A stretch of 64,000 nt of DNA from Hetaerina americana (Eukaryota > Arthropoda > Insecta > Odonata > Calopterygidae). The notes under the pieces are model-generated. The model searched no databases. It was not told the DNA's origin and saw only the letters and a program-made list of their open reading frames with translations. Location of the stretch: assembly GCA_022747635.1 (NCBI GenBank), contig JAKTNV010000014.1:10737110-10801109 (forward strand), read 5' to 3'. Of the stretch, positions 13,121 to 25,700 are shown one piece after another (the first letter of the stretch is position 1; every line of letters begins with the position of its first letter). Both the position numbers and the translations under genes were made by a program.

Positions 13121-16100
13121 TCAAAAAATTTGTGCATATTTTTGGCAGGGATGGGTCTATAACCTTGTTTTTCTTTTTCAAATATCTTACTTGAAAATCA
13201 AATCTTGCTTCAAATGTTGAATAATATAGTGATAAAAGTTTTCCATGACTTAAATTTTGGGATCAAATTTTAGGTGGAAATGCATCGGTGTCACAATATT
13301 CAGTTAGGTATTTCATTAACATCATATTTAAATCTTCAAAGCTGGTTGATTTAAATCAATTAATTATCATATAAATCAAGGTAATGAAAGATAATGTTGA
13401 TGGAAGTGTTAGAGAAGTGAACAATCATTTCAACATCCAATGTCAATACTCATGAATGATTTTATTTACTGGGAAGATTAGAACAGTATTTCTTTAAATT
13501 ATTGGCTAAAAAATGTCAACTATATTTCATTGTGGATGATTTCTGGGGGAGTGCCAAGCAGAGTTTATTCCATTGAATTAAACCATTAATCCAATTTTGA
13601 ATGTTTGTTTTATTTTGTAATATTTAATGAATTGTCTTCGGCAATTTTATCGGTTATGGTACATTCTTCAATGTCTATTAATTAGCTAAGTATAGCGATA
13701 TGAGCTTTGTGAAAAATGGAAATTATATCATAATTCTTAATAACAATGATAATGATTAATATTTACTTGCTATTCAATTAATATTTATTTGATGTTCCAA
13801 TTGATTGTGGGAAGAGATTCACAGTGCCACAGGTGAGTTTGAATTATTCTGTTGAGTACCCTGTGATCACCTACCATTGATGGCATCTTTCAGCAGGTCC
13901 TAGTGAGGTTTGCCATTATTCCACATCCTAGTTTATTAATGTCATCAGTGACATTTGCAATGTATTTGGTGTGATTTATGGGTCCTTATTCATAGCTTTC
14001 ATATACTAAAAGCGACTCAATACATAACTAAGAAAAGGATTGTGAGAGTGAAAACTGCTTAATACCCTGAAAAAGTGACCAGGATGCATGTATTAACCCC
14101 AAGAGGTCAACCCTGTCCATTCTCTTTGGCCCTGCAGGCAGAAGTTTAGAGATGAGATAAATGACTCATCCTCTCAGGATCCCTCCAAGGAGGGTTGAAG
14201 TACTTGAGACAGCAAGACTTGTGTAAAATACCTTCCGTTTTCAAAAGTGGCTGAGGAGTAAAAAGGTGTGCATGGTACTTGGGTTTAAACTGTACCCTAC
14301 TGATAGTAATGGGTGGAAAATCTTTGAACAGTCCGAAATGTCCTGAGAGTAAACTTGTCTGATGGCATTGTCCTTTTATCTCTTAATTAGGTATCCAAAG
14401 AAGCAGAAAGGCATCCTTGCTTAGTCACGTTTCTCAATGAAAAGCAAAATTTAATTCATGGGCTAACTTCAACAAAAAGTGTAATTCAATTACTTTTTCT
14501 GTATTGATCAATTATTATTGTGTGAATTATTTTGAAATGCCTTTGCCTTGAATGTAAATTTCAGGCTCTTGAGAAGAAGGGGTTGCTGGGGGAAATCCTA
14601 AACTGACGGAAAAGATGGATGTGAAGCATATTGATTAGCAATGGGATGTTGAAGACTTTGGTAGAGGGAAGAACTTAACGCAAGTGAGATAGGTTTAAGA
14701 GTTGATGACTGTTATAGAGAGGAGGACTTAGGGCGTGCACCAAAGGGCTAGGAAAAGGATGGGCATGCTGGACAGAATGAAGGGAGGAATTATATGGAAT
14801 TGGTGAAGGGTTGATTGTACTGACCAATGTTTATAGAAGGAAGTAGGCAGAATTGAAGGTTAAATTGCAATGTTGTTCGGTCAGTCAGATTTAGTTTTGT
14901 AAGGAGAGGCAAAGAAATTTGTTGTTCGGTCTGTGTCAATCAAAAACCTACTGAATGGTAGAATACCAATAAAAATTATGCAGTGAATGCATTCTATGAA
15001 GAGGAATCTCTAGAGTAATGTCTATTAGATGTGATAAACAAGAAATATGTAAAAAATATTTATAATTAATAATCTGCATGTTTTTTTTCTTCTCCCATGC
15101 TTGAGATTTTGATCCAACATGAACTCGATGACTTATGGTTGTAGAAATACAGCAGAAAGTGTGTACCTGCATTTAAGTTCAATTAATGATAGTAATAAAA
15201 AGGTGTTTGCTAGAACTTATACTGAGTCACTTAGAAATCAATAAAAATAAAGTTTAGTACAATCAAAATGATTACTTTTACATGTTTTTGTCGGTAGTTG
15301 CAAAATTTTCAAAACGATTTAATCAATTATTACTTATTTAAGAGGTATGGTAGTGCAGGGCTACTGACTGGAGGGTCCAGATGCTTGCTGATACTTCTGG
15401 GTGCCTTCAACTTAACCCAAGTTTTGTGATTTTTAATAAACTAGATTTTTGTGGGAAGTCATGGAAAAGAAATGCCTAACCTGAATGTATGCATTTTTTA
15501 TGCTATGTAAGCTCAATATTTGCGGGGTGAAAAGCTGTTTCCTCACCTGTTAAACCAAGCTGCAGGTCGAAAACTATGCTTGGAAATTATTCAGCTATTG
15601 AGGCCAAATTCAACATATCAGTAAGGTACTTAGTGTGACATAAACAAGGATGATTTGCTGCTAAAATTATTCTGTTCATTCTAAGCCAAGTTGCTATCTG
15701 TTGGATGTCTGGTTTTTCTATCAATACAGATATAGAGATTCAAATAATGCAAGGCTAAGCATTTATTCAATAGAAATAATTTTTTTTGAACATTGAATCT
15801 TTCCCATAATTTAAACAAATGTAAAAGTGACCGCAGACAAATAGCAGATTTCTCCATAGCCTCCCCTTACCTTATATATCGCATTGATCGTATAATGATG
15901 GAATGACTTTGAAATGGCTGGAATAATGCCTAAAGAATCAATGTATTGATGATGATCTTGATGTTAAATGTTTGCCTTCCTGACGGAAGTAAATTAATTT
16001 TTCTGTCATTTAATGCCACGTTAGATATTAGCCGAGGACTCTAATTAAGTTGCGCAATGACAGACCTATTAAAAAGACAAAATGATCTAACGAAATCAGG

Positions 16101-16349
16101 ATTATTCTTTAAAATAATATAATAAATAGACAAAATTAAATCTAATAAGAGGAAAGCAAATTATGTTATTTCTAAATAATGAAATCGGAAAAATATTCAT
16201 TAATAATGGATAGACTATTCTACAGAAGTGGAGGTGCTGCTTTGATACAATAATATATTGTACGGGAGATTCGTCGGAGAAAACAAATAATGAACTTCGA
16301 TTCGAACAAGTGGAGTGAGAGGTAAGTAAAATGTTATCGTCACTAAATG
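13121..16349. other. Spacer between convergent genes, left part
   Basis: AT-rich sequence with no recognised gene. It contains one LINE 3' fragment at 14560-14975. The longest reading frames here lack family similarity. Confidence 0.5.
14560..14975 (+). mobile_element. LINE family A 3' end
   Basis: The sequence parallels the 3' parts of the 44 kb and 56 kb copies: lysine/arginine-rich block, attgattagcaatgggatg, tagagggaag, tggacagaatgaagggagg, then a 3' UTR with tgtgtcaatc, aaaacctac and agaataccaata, ending in an AAT-rich tail. It covers only the last part of the reverse transcriptase frame plus the 3' UTR, as expected of a 5'-truncated insertion. Confidence 0.65.
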
Positions 16350-16540
16350 ATAAAATCGCAAACATTCCTATTAAACATGTGTAGACATATCTGCTAAAAT
16401 TTAAGCTGTGGGATCGATGTAATGCCATGTTATACATGAGATACGTCTCAAAATATAATGGCACAGAAGATGATTTGAACCTCAAACACCGATTTTCTCA
16501 GGAAAGGTAATTTTACGAGCATTACCACCAATTTTGTTGC
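16350..16540 (-). repeat. Left arm of inverted repeat flanking CpG-rich block
   Basis: Read on the - strand, this segment matches 18265-18460 on the + strand: tggtggtaatgctcgtaaa, ttacctttcc, caaatcatcttc, gtgccattatatt, atctcatgtataacatgg and onward to about ttttatnattta. Similarity is high over about 175 bp and fades at both ends. The 127-codon open frame on the - strand at 16102-16485 partly lies in this repeat and is not taken as a gene. Confidence 0.75.
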
Positions 16541-18265
16541 CAAAATCTAGTCTTAAAAAGAGGTATTGATGACGTAAAAAAGGTATTTTGTGTGCATAGC
16601 ATTGCCTTCATTTCCTCTATCATAAGATATATTTCCCATAAATAAAATAAATATTATTTTTAATTCGCATTCGTCAATATGTTACAAATATACCATATTT
16701 AAACATTCAGGAATTCATTTAATAAGACAGACGAGGGCGCGACGAAAATGTAGCCATCTTTTTAATGGTAGTTTTTGAAGCTTTACAACAAGATATGAGT
16801 TTAAATATCTGCGTTGTTGTTTTACAACCTTCATAAACACCCAACTACTAACGTTCTTATATTACGCATATGAAGTCAGGTTCAAGTGTCGGAGGGCGCG
16901 GAAAGCGGGAACCACAATGTATATAGTACGTAGAACACGTAGTTAAAGTTTCAGTTCATCATCTATTACGGTTAATTAAATATTGGGTTCTAAACCAACC
17001 CATGAAGGACGCTCATCTGCCGTCGGCGACTACGGCATGGGGAGCGATTTCTCTTTTCCTTTTCTCCCCGCTCCCCCTCACCCTTGCGCGCAGCCAGGAG
17101 ACTCCGTGATTTCAATGCACGGAGCATTTAGACGACGAAATTATTGTTTTACGGCTTCGCATTAAGCGATCCGCAGTCGCAAATCGACTCGTTATAGTCA
17201 TCTTAATTTTTCTCAATGAATGACAGTTTCGGCGAATCTCTACAGCCGAGGATAGTGGAGGTAGGACCTAAATGAGAATAGTGTTCTCCTTATCGCTGCT
17301 CCAATTAGATGCCTTTGGTTCCGTTTGACGCCTTCCGTGTCCTTGGCCACACTCTGACTGACCTTGAGCGACGCTTCGCGCGCCCAAGATCCCGGGATTT
17401 GACCTTGAAGTCCCGATTACCTTTTTTGCGTTCGGCGAGAAAATCGACGAATTTGAGAGATAGTGCCTAAAGGGTTAAAATATGACCTTGAATTAATGCG
17501 GCCGGAGCGGCGCTGTGCTCGCCTTTCTCGGGGAATTGGCGCCGATTTGAACTGGGTAGTCGCCCGCTAACCCTTCTTTCGCATACCTTTGGGAAGTCCC
17601 TGTGGCGCTCATTTTCCCGACCGTCGGCTGGTGATTCAAGAAAGTAATTGCATATTTAATTGTCATTGATTATGAATTATTTAGAGCTACTTCCGCTGAA
17701 AATGGAACTCAATTCATGAGACCGAGTAATTCACGCATGCGACGGAGAACACGCTATCGCTTCCCGAGGATGTAGGTGGTCACCATATCGTTAAGTCAGT
17801 GATCCAGACTCGATTAGAAGGTAAAATATTCTCATCTCCTTGCCCGAAACCTGTGCATAGAGTCTGGAATATTTAATAATGCGAATTATTAGTTATTTGT
17901 TCCCGGTCCTCCAACTTCACTGGAGTGATTTTATTTGGGTTTTCCGAACTTGATATAACCTGCGGGAATTGACTTCAGCCTACCCCGCTGATCTTATCAA
18001 CTTAGTGCTATCACTGCTTGCACTTTGCCCATGAGCCAATTGTACTTTAAAAAAGACAACGGCGCGTGTGTTTGAGTGAAGAGTTGCCGTGGAAATAAAA
18101 ATTTCGCCACCTGGGACCATGGTGTGATTCTGGTTCCATACTAAGAAACCTTTAATTAGTGGACGCGAAGTAAAGATACATGATTGACTCTTGCAGGGCG
18201 GTGTCACGTGGAAGTGTTAGCTCGTATAAATAGCTTGGTGATTGCTTCATTAACGACGAACGCTT
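16540..18265. other. CpG-rich block between convergent genes
   Basis: This stretch is visibly richer in CpG than the gene bodies on both sides (many cgcg, gcgcg, cggcg and cgac occurrences from about 16.73 to 17.8 kb). It contains a long pyrimidine run at about 17046-17090 ending in gcgcgcag and an NRF1/ewg-like palindrome (cacgcatgcgac near 17733). No coding exon of either gene could be recognised. It may be an unmethylated promoter-like island, or the interior of a transposon bounded by the inverted repeats. Confidence 0.45.
18225..18251 (+). promoter_or_regulatory. Candidate TATA promoter
   Basis: TATAAATAG lies at 18225-18233, with a TCATT initiator-like sequence about 24 bp downstream (18247) and an E-box, cacgtg, about 20 bp upstream. 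It adjoins the right repeat arm. No downstream gene on the + strand was recognised, so function is speculative. Confidence 0.2.
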
Positions 18266-18460
18266 GGTGGTAATGCTCGTAAAGTTACCTTTCCGGAAAA
18301 AATTGGGGTTTGAGTTTCAAATCATCTTCGGTGCCATTATATTTGGAGACGCATCTCATGTATAACATGGAATTATATAATCCCAAAACTTACATTTTAG
18401 CAAATATGCCTGCACATTTTTAATATGAATGTTTGAAATTTTATAATTTAAAACGATATT
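18265..18460 (+). repeat. Right arm of inverted repeat flanking CpG-rich block
   Basis: Inverted partner of 16350-16540. It begins about ggtggtaatgctcgtaaag and continues through tgagtttcaaatcatcttc and atctcatgtataacatgg. Differences are single substitutions and small indels, so the two copies are diverged but clearly homologous. Confidence 0.75.
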
Positions 18461-19712
18461 TTTTTGTGCCAACATTTCTTTTTGAAACCAATTTGGAATA
18501 TTGGAAATGTTATATAACTCCAATTCATACTTCCTCCTTTTTCTTTTGTCCACGTTTAAGTAATTCTCGTTTCCTCACACCTTAAGTACCTCCGACTTCT
18601 CTCAATACACAATTACTAAAAGTAAGAGAAAATCTTGCTAGGATTCTCTGCTGGGCAGATATTCTCATTAATTATACTCAAATGAAAGAGATTTCTTTAT
18701 TTCTCTCATCTCATATGCAGGGATCTCTCCAGTTACTAGAAATGATATAAATTAAAATAATCGCATATGATATTTTGGAAAATCATAAATATATTTTTTT
18801 CATTTATCAGTCTGAAATAGTACAGGTGATTGGAGATAAACACTCTGCTGTTCTTGTCCCTTTCAAGAGAATACCCACTTTAAGCATCTCATAGCAATGT
18901 TTAACAGATCACCTTTTGATCTCCTAGCTCAGGACACAGAACATTTTTCCATGCAACAGTCCACGAAGAAAGAGGTGCCACAATCTATAATGGTTTTCAG
19001 AAGAAACTGGAATTGTGATGCTTCTTATATTACATTGTATTGAGGCCCTACTTGCATAAAATACAATCTATGCCACTTATAATCTGCCACAGTGCTCTTT
19101 GGGAGAAAGCAGAAAAATAGATTGAAGACGTAATCACTTCCTTGTATATCATCCCATGTCTTGGGCTTCCGCATGGTTTAATAGTGGATTCATTCCATCA
19201 AAAGAATCACAGCTTATCACCCTGAACTCAGGAATGTCATTTGAAGGCCTCTATAAAAAAAATAAGAGAAGAATTAAATATTTTATTCACTTGTGAATTC
19301 AATTCTAATATAAATAGTTTATGACTGAGCCTATCAGATATGATTTGGGGCTCATTTTCAAATAGAAAAGAAACATGCTAAGTTTAAGATTGTCACAGCT
19401 GGAAAAATTATTTCCAATACAAAGATTAGGTTTTTTAATCACTCAGCAATAAAATATGAAAAGAATGGAATTTATAAAAACGAATATCTAAGTAATTAGA
19501 GCACAATCAGAATGAAAGTGCCGATAGATACCATTATATTAAAGTCTGCATTTCTGCTTTTGGTAGATGCCTCTATTTAGCATTTACATGAAAATGAGAG
19601 AACAAAAGTTCTACCAACGGCAATAGTTGAAAACATCTTATAAATATGAACTGAAATAATTTTGTTAGCTTACCACACTCATTGCACCTGCATTAAAATG
19701 GATTATTGGTTG
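18461..19712 (-). other. Region beyond guanylyl cyclase tail; possible 3' UTR
   Basis: AT-rich, no exon recognised. If the gene ends by read-through at 19713, the first canonical - strand AATAAA is at 19282-19287, giving a 3' UTR of about 430 bases. A further small C-terminal exon here cannot be excluded. Confidence 0.3.
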
Positions 19713-22700
19713 TTAAACATAAATGAAGGTTCCCAAAATCCATGGTTGTCTGAGAATTGTCATTACCTTTCCAGCTGGAATTAGCAGTGGGTATAGTGGT
19801 GCATCAGCATTATGTGGGGGTGTTGAGGGAACTGGGGATGAAGATGTCATTGGAGGGACTAAAGTGGAGCCTGGGGAAGGAGGCAAGAGGGTGGAATTGT
19901 TGACCACTGATCCACTAGCAGGGGGCGAAATTGGTGGTGGGTTGGGATCTGTAGAAAACAGTGGTTGCTGTCTGGGGTCCGGCTTAATGCACCCAACCAG
20001 CCAATGGGTGATCACTCTCCCCTTTCCCTTCAGCTCGACCTCCCCCCTCTCCTCCAACTGGAATGTTCCTAACTTCTCCAGTATGGCGCGATTGGCTCCA
20101 CTCACATGTATCCTAAGGGCTGGTAATGGATAGAATGGGAGAGGAAATATCACTAATAAGTCACTTCTACCCGAGAATTACTAATAATAGTACTCTACAA
20201 ACATGAATCAGAATTAACTCCTCATTACACTTCACTGCTACCAACGTGGAATTATTGTTGATATCAATACAATCAATGCTGGAAAAGAATGTGCAATCTC
20301 TGTCCAAATTGTGATATTCTACAAAGCTATTCCTTTAAAATATATACTTAAATAAATCCACCATATTCAATTAAATATACTTTCATTAAAATATGCTCAC
20401 ATAAAAAAAAATTTATTAAAAACCATTATTAGAAGAAGTATCTCCTTTTATTATATATTGATAGGGACAATTTTCATTTTTCATAGGTGAAGAATCAATG
20501 ACTACCACCACAGTGAAACATAAATACACCCAAAAGTTGGTTTTGATAGGTGAGGGTAGTGCTCATCCAAGGCTAACAAATGGCCTGTGAAATTCACACA
20601 TCAGGTTAATAAGGGGGTCCAGTTCCATTCCCTGATTCCCTTATTTTTAGTGAATAAATTATTGATCCAAAACTTACGTTCACCTGTAGATTCTAAGCGT
20701 GAAGCTGTATTGACAGTGTCTCCGAATAAGCAGTAATGTGGCATTTTTACACCTACAACTCCGGCACATACAGGACCTTTGAATGAAAGATTTTTCAAAT
20801 AAAGTTTGCACACAAAAATAATTTCTAACATAGAAAAATCATGTCATTTCCTAAGGAATTGGATCGGTAAAAAAAATCACTCTTATTGCTCACCAGAATG
20901 TACTCCAATCCTGATTCTCAACTGATCATCTGGCCTGTGCCGGATATTAAAAGAAGACACAGCATCAAGTATAGCTAAAGCCATGAGTGCAATTTCTTTA
21001 GCATGTGCATCTCCATTTCGAGAAGGCAAACCTGACACCACCATATAAGCATCCCCTATGGTCTCCACCTAGAGTAACAATTTTTAATTTTTCAATTATT
21101 CCCGGCGCAACTTTGTGGAAGTTCATGTTTATTAAATGAAGAATACAATGTATCTTTCCACTGTCCTTTATTTACGTAAAACTAATTTCAACGCTCAAGT
21201 GTCATCATCAGGTACATAAACACAAAGATACTTTGTATTCTTCATTTAGCAATATAAATGTTTAATTTTATTATTTTAGCTAGCATATAAAATAGATTTA
21301 TAGAGAATGTATCTTTTTTTGCTTTTGGGCATTACTTTACTTTGTAAACATTGGAAACAATGTTTTGAATCCTATGCTGGGTACATAATAAAAAAATGTG
21401 TAAAGCATTTTAACATTAATGGATCAAGTAATGCATCTGTCAATAAAAGTACCAGTCAATCTCAATTTATTCCCTAATAATAAATAGGATGTGAAATATT
21501 GAAGAGGAAAATTAACTAACACAGACAAGATAAAAGACATCCTATAATGAAATAAATACTGTAGAAATAAAAAAAAAAGTTGCAAATTGAATACATTTCT
21601 TAGATATTTCGGAAAACTATTTTACAGTTTTGTGGACTTACAGGTGGCTCTGCAGTGCAAATACCACCTTTTTCCCCAATCATTTCCTTCTTAAGCTCAT
21701 CATACTTTACCCCCTACATTGATATTTTTTTTGTTTTTATTTTTTAAGTTTCTGCCATTCATTCCCACTTCTCTTTAAATGGTTCTTTAGATAGCAGGAA
21801 ATAATGAGCTCTACGGCCTCTCAATAAAGAAGAAAGGGGAAGAAAACTCCAATGGCCGTAAGGATTAGTTGCCAATCTCTCGTCAGACCAAATGTTGTGT
21901 TGGTGTGACGGGAATCACGTCAGGGACCAACCACAACCTCTCGACCAGAATACCCTCTGTGGTGGTTTACGGGAGATTACGGGAGGTTCTTTAGATAATT
22001 ATTTTAGTCCCAAGATGTTTTTACCACAACATGTACACAATTTCATCCAAAATTTTCTCCAAACACTTAATTGTTTCTCTTGGCATAATTTATGCTGCCC
22101 GAGCATGATGCTTCCATTGCACTTTATATTATTTGAGAATACTCTTTATTTTGTTATGAAAAATCTCTCTACAATACTTCTAACATTGATCCAGCAATGT
22201 TTAAAAACTTCACAGGCTCCTATCTTGTCCCAGAGAGCTTTCTCTATTTTATCAAACACACAAAACTAACTTTAAGGTTAACTTAAATCTATACTAAATA
22301 ATATTACATTTATAAACAGATTATAATTCATTCACTGTGAAGCAAACTTTACTAGAAATAGTAAAAATGGAGTCATCAAATTAAAAATATTCTTATTTGG
22401 TTAAATTATGTGTGTCAATTTCCTAAATGAAATTATACTTTGCTCAGTCTCCATTAATTTGGCACTTAAAATTTAACAATAAAAGCCCACTTTTTTGTCT
22501 AGTCAGTGGTTGAAAATATTAAATGAGAACAGAGAATAGAACAGACACTATAATTTAATTAAATTTCATTTCATTTTTTTTTATGTATCAAGCATTAAAC
22601 CATTAAAGTTTTCACTATGCATTAAAATTATGTTACCAATCCTGTTTTTTTTCTACAGAATAAAAAATGCTATCAATTTTCTGAATTTTAATATTTCAAA

Positions 22701-25700
22701 ATGTCATGATTTGTCAAACCTTAAGCATATCTGCTTACCTTATAAACATCATAAAAACCTATAATCCTGTCAAATGTGCTGTAGAGATCATTGAGAAAGT
22801 CCACTACCTGTAGAGGATAAATTAAGTTTAGATTCATTGTGAAGCCTATAGAAAAAAAATATTGAATTCAATATTTAGTTCACAGGTAATCATGCACATG
22901 CTATACTTCCACTGTTTATAGATTAAAAATATGGAAAAACAGAAATATGAACTGCAATGGAATGGACATGCTATTCAAATGCACAGTGATAATGGATGGT
23001 ATTTTTAGTAATGAGTTTTCAGTTTTCAATCAATTGCAAAATGCTCAATATTGTAGTCCCAGTTTGCTCTCCCTTGATGGTACCATCTATCTAAGCTGTC
23101 AATATGGATGAATTAGCCAAGTTCCTTCCAACCTTCTAGCAGGACTAACTCTGCTCTATCTCGCAAACCCATCGCCTGGATGTTTCCTTGAGAAGGAATG
23201 AAACCACTTGACCCACTAAGGCCTTTTCATGAGTGAGAAAATGCGGGAAATCATAGCTAGCCATGCTTTTTTACCAAATTGTGAATGGGCTACATAACTA
23301 GAATGACAATGAAAAATAATACCACTCTTTACAACTGGTTAGAAGTTGGCCTCATTTCTGTTAATACAAAAATACTTAACGAGGATATAATATATTATAT
23401 GGAGAGGGAGGAATGATGCCCATTAAAAACCTCATAGGGTTGTCATCTATGACAAGATGGACATCTAAGACAAGATGGATATTCCTGTTATATTTCAATA
23501 AAAATTGTTGGACCTTTTAAATTTATGTGCATTGTTTTATAAGGTTAGGAACTCTTTACTGGATGATTCAATTCAAAGAAAAATCTTCAGGTTAAAATGA
23601 AGTTATCTTTTTGAGAAACATATATACAGTGGAACCTCATAATACGAGCATTATCCATTCTGCGACCTTTCTCGTAAAGCGAAACACTCGTTTAGCGAAA
23701 CAACATTTTGCATTTAAATTACTGTAAAATACGATAATGTGTTCCATGCCAAAAGCATTATACACAAGGTTTATCCGAAGAAAATTACGTTATTGTTTAG
23801 GATCGTGGATCACGTTCACCTTTTCCTCTATCGCGAAATGAAGTAACCGGGATTGCGAAATCGATTGGTAAAAGTAATAAAGAATCGAAATGAATTGTTA
23901 ATTGTGTAGATTCCTTTTTACTAGAAAGCTTTCTAGATACATTTGTTTTCGCCAACGCTTCAAAATTTGGTAAAAATACGATTCAAAATGATCGTTAAAT
24001 AAATTTATGCTGCGCATCGCCACTGCCTTGTTAGGGCGATGCCTCGCACACATGGTACGATGCAAAAGTTTTCTGTGATCTCCACATCACATTTAGCTCG
24101 CTGTTTTGGACCTAACACTTCTAGAAGGCTCGTGGAGTTTCTGAATGGTAAACAAGCAGGGGTTTGATTTTCAAATCGCCGCTCGCATTTGTGCAGAAGA
24201 CAGCGTGAGATGGCCTTTCATTATTGCCTTGTGGTCGGGAAATGCATCATGTTCTACTGTTATATGCACAAATATAGATTCGCTTCGGCATCTCTTCCCG
24301 AAGAGAACCGTCTCGTCACAATTAGAAACATTTTGTGGTGTGTAACCCTCAGAATCTGTGAGCTTTTTGAAGTTTCCGATGAAGTTCTCTGTTGCCTTAG
24401 AGACAAAGCTTGCTGCTTCACCATGCCTCACAACGCCGTGGATGATGGTTCTCCTTGTCAACTTCTAGAATCCCGCACGGCTCCATTTAAATACTTTTTC
24501 GGCTGTTGATAACTGTGACATCTTATTAACGAGGCCGGAAAAAAATCACTTAACCCTGGTCACAAATTATATTCTCGTAAATGGTGTCGCATAGCAATTG
24601 CTTTTCGTTTATGCATATGAGAAGTAACCTATCAAAATTCAGAATACTTAACCGTTTCGTAGATACTATTGTCACTCTATTTGAAGCATCTATCTCCTTG
24701 GTCTTGTCCGTGTTCTTGAAGAAAAGGCCTGGTCGACCGATAAAGCACTAGATCAGCCACGCTTTGTTCCCAATTTTCAATTATTTTACTTCTCATTTCG
24801 ACTCTTATTTTTTATTTTTATTCTCTTATGGCTTTCGTCTTGCGGATTTTTCTCCGGGGTCAATTTTAAAACTATGCACAAAATATTGAACTTTGCACAA
24901 ATCACTGATAATATGTTTTAACACATGCTTAAAAAAAATGTGATATCAAGCGATGCAAAGATTTTAGCGGAACGAGTGCTAGAGACAAACTGCAGTAGCA
25001 GGCGCCCAATGAAACCGGGAATTCCCCTCTCCACGTCACGCGTTATGGGAAACATCGCTCGTTCAGCGAATCGTTCTCGGGCCAATATTTTTGCCCCTTA
25101 TACGAATTACTCGCGAAATAGTGCGAGGTGCTCGTTGAGCGTGATTCCACCGTAGATACTAAATGCCTGGCTCCTAGGATGACCTGGATTCTTGGTTAAA
25201 ATCCAAGAGGCGCATAGAAACACCCTCAGCACCTAAATTTTTGGGAAATTAAAGTTGACACCAAGAAAGGAACTTTCTCCACTATCGTAAATGGTTGATT
25301 TATACTCTACACTAAAAGCATGATCAATTATCCTCGAACTTATACGGACTGATGTTTGGAAAAGTACTAGGTATATATTATGTCATGCATATAACATAAA
25401 TAGAAAAGAACTTAAAATTAGAAGATAAATGGAAAATCTTCAGAAAACAAAAATAAGTTTGGGATTTGAGAAATTTGATGATGTATGGTGCAATCGAATA
25501 AGAATATTTTTGTCTCCCAAGTACCTAATTACAAAAGCTCAAAAAAAATTCGTTTCAAACGAAATTTTGCTAGTTTTTAGTATTAAGATAAATATTTTAA
25601 GAAAAGTTAGCAACAACTTTTTCAGAAGCTCCTTAGCAAATCTTTTCAAAAGCATCAAGCTAAGGTTATCAAATACATGGATAAAATTAATTAGGCATTT

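Noticed and set aside
16102..16485. 127-codon open frame on the - strand
   Set aside because: It overlaps the left copy of the inverted repeat, has no family similarity, and the right copy does not keep the frame open.
16983..17165. 60-codon + strand frame in the CpG-rich block
   Set aside because: No domain, no splice context and composition explained by the CpG-rich, pyrimidine-rich DNA.
19723..20133. 136-codon open frame on the + strand
   Set aside because: It is the antisense shadow of the Pro/Ser-rich cyclase exon, which is supported by splice phase and homology.
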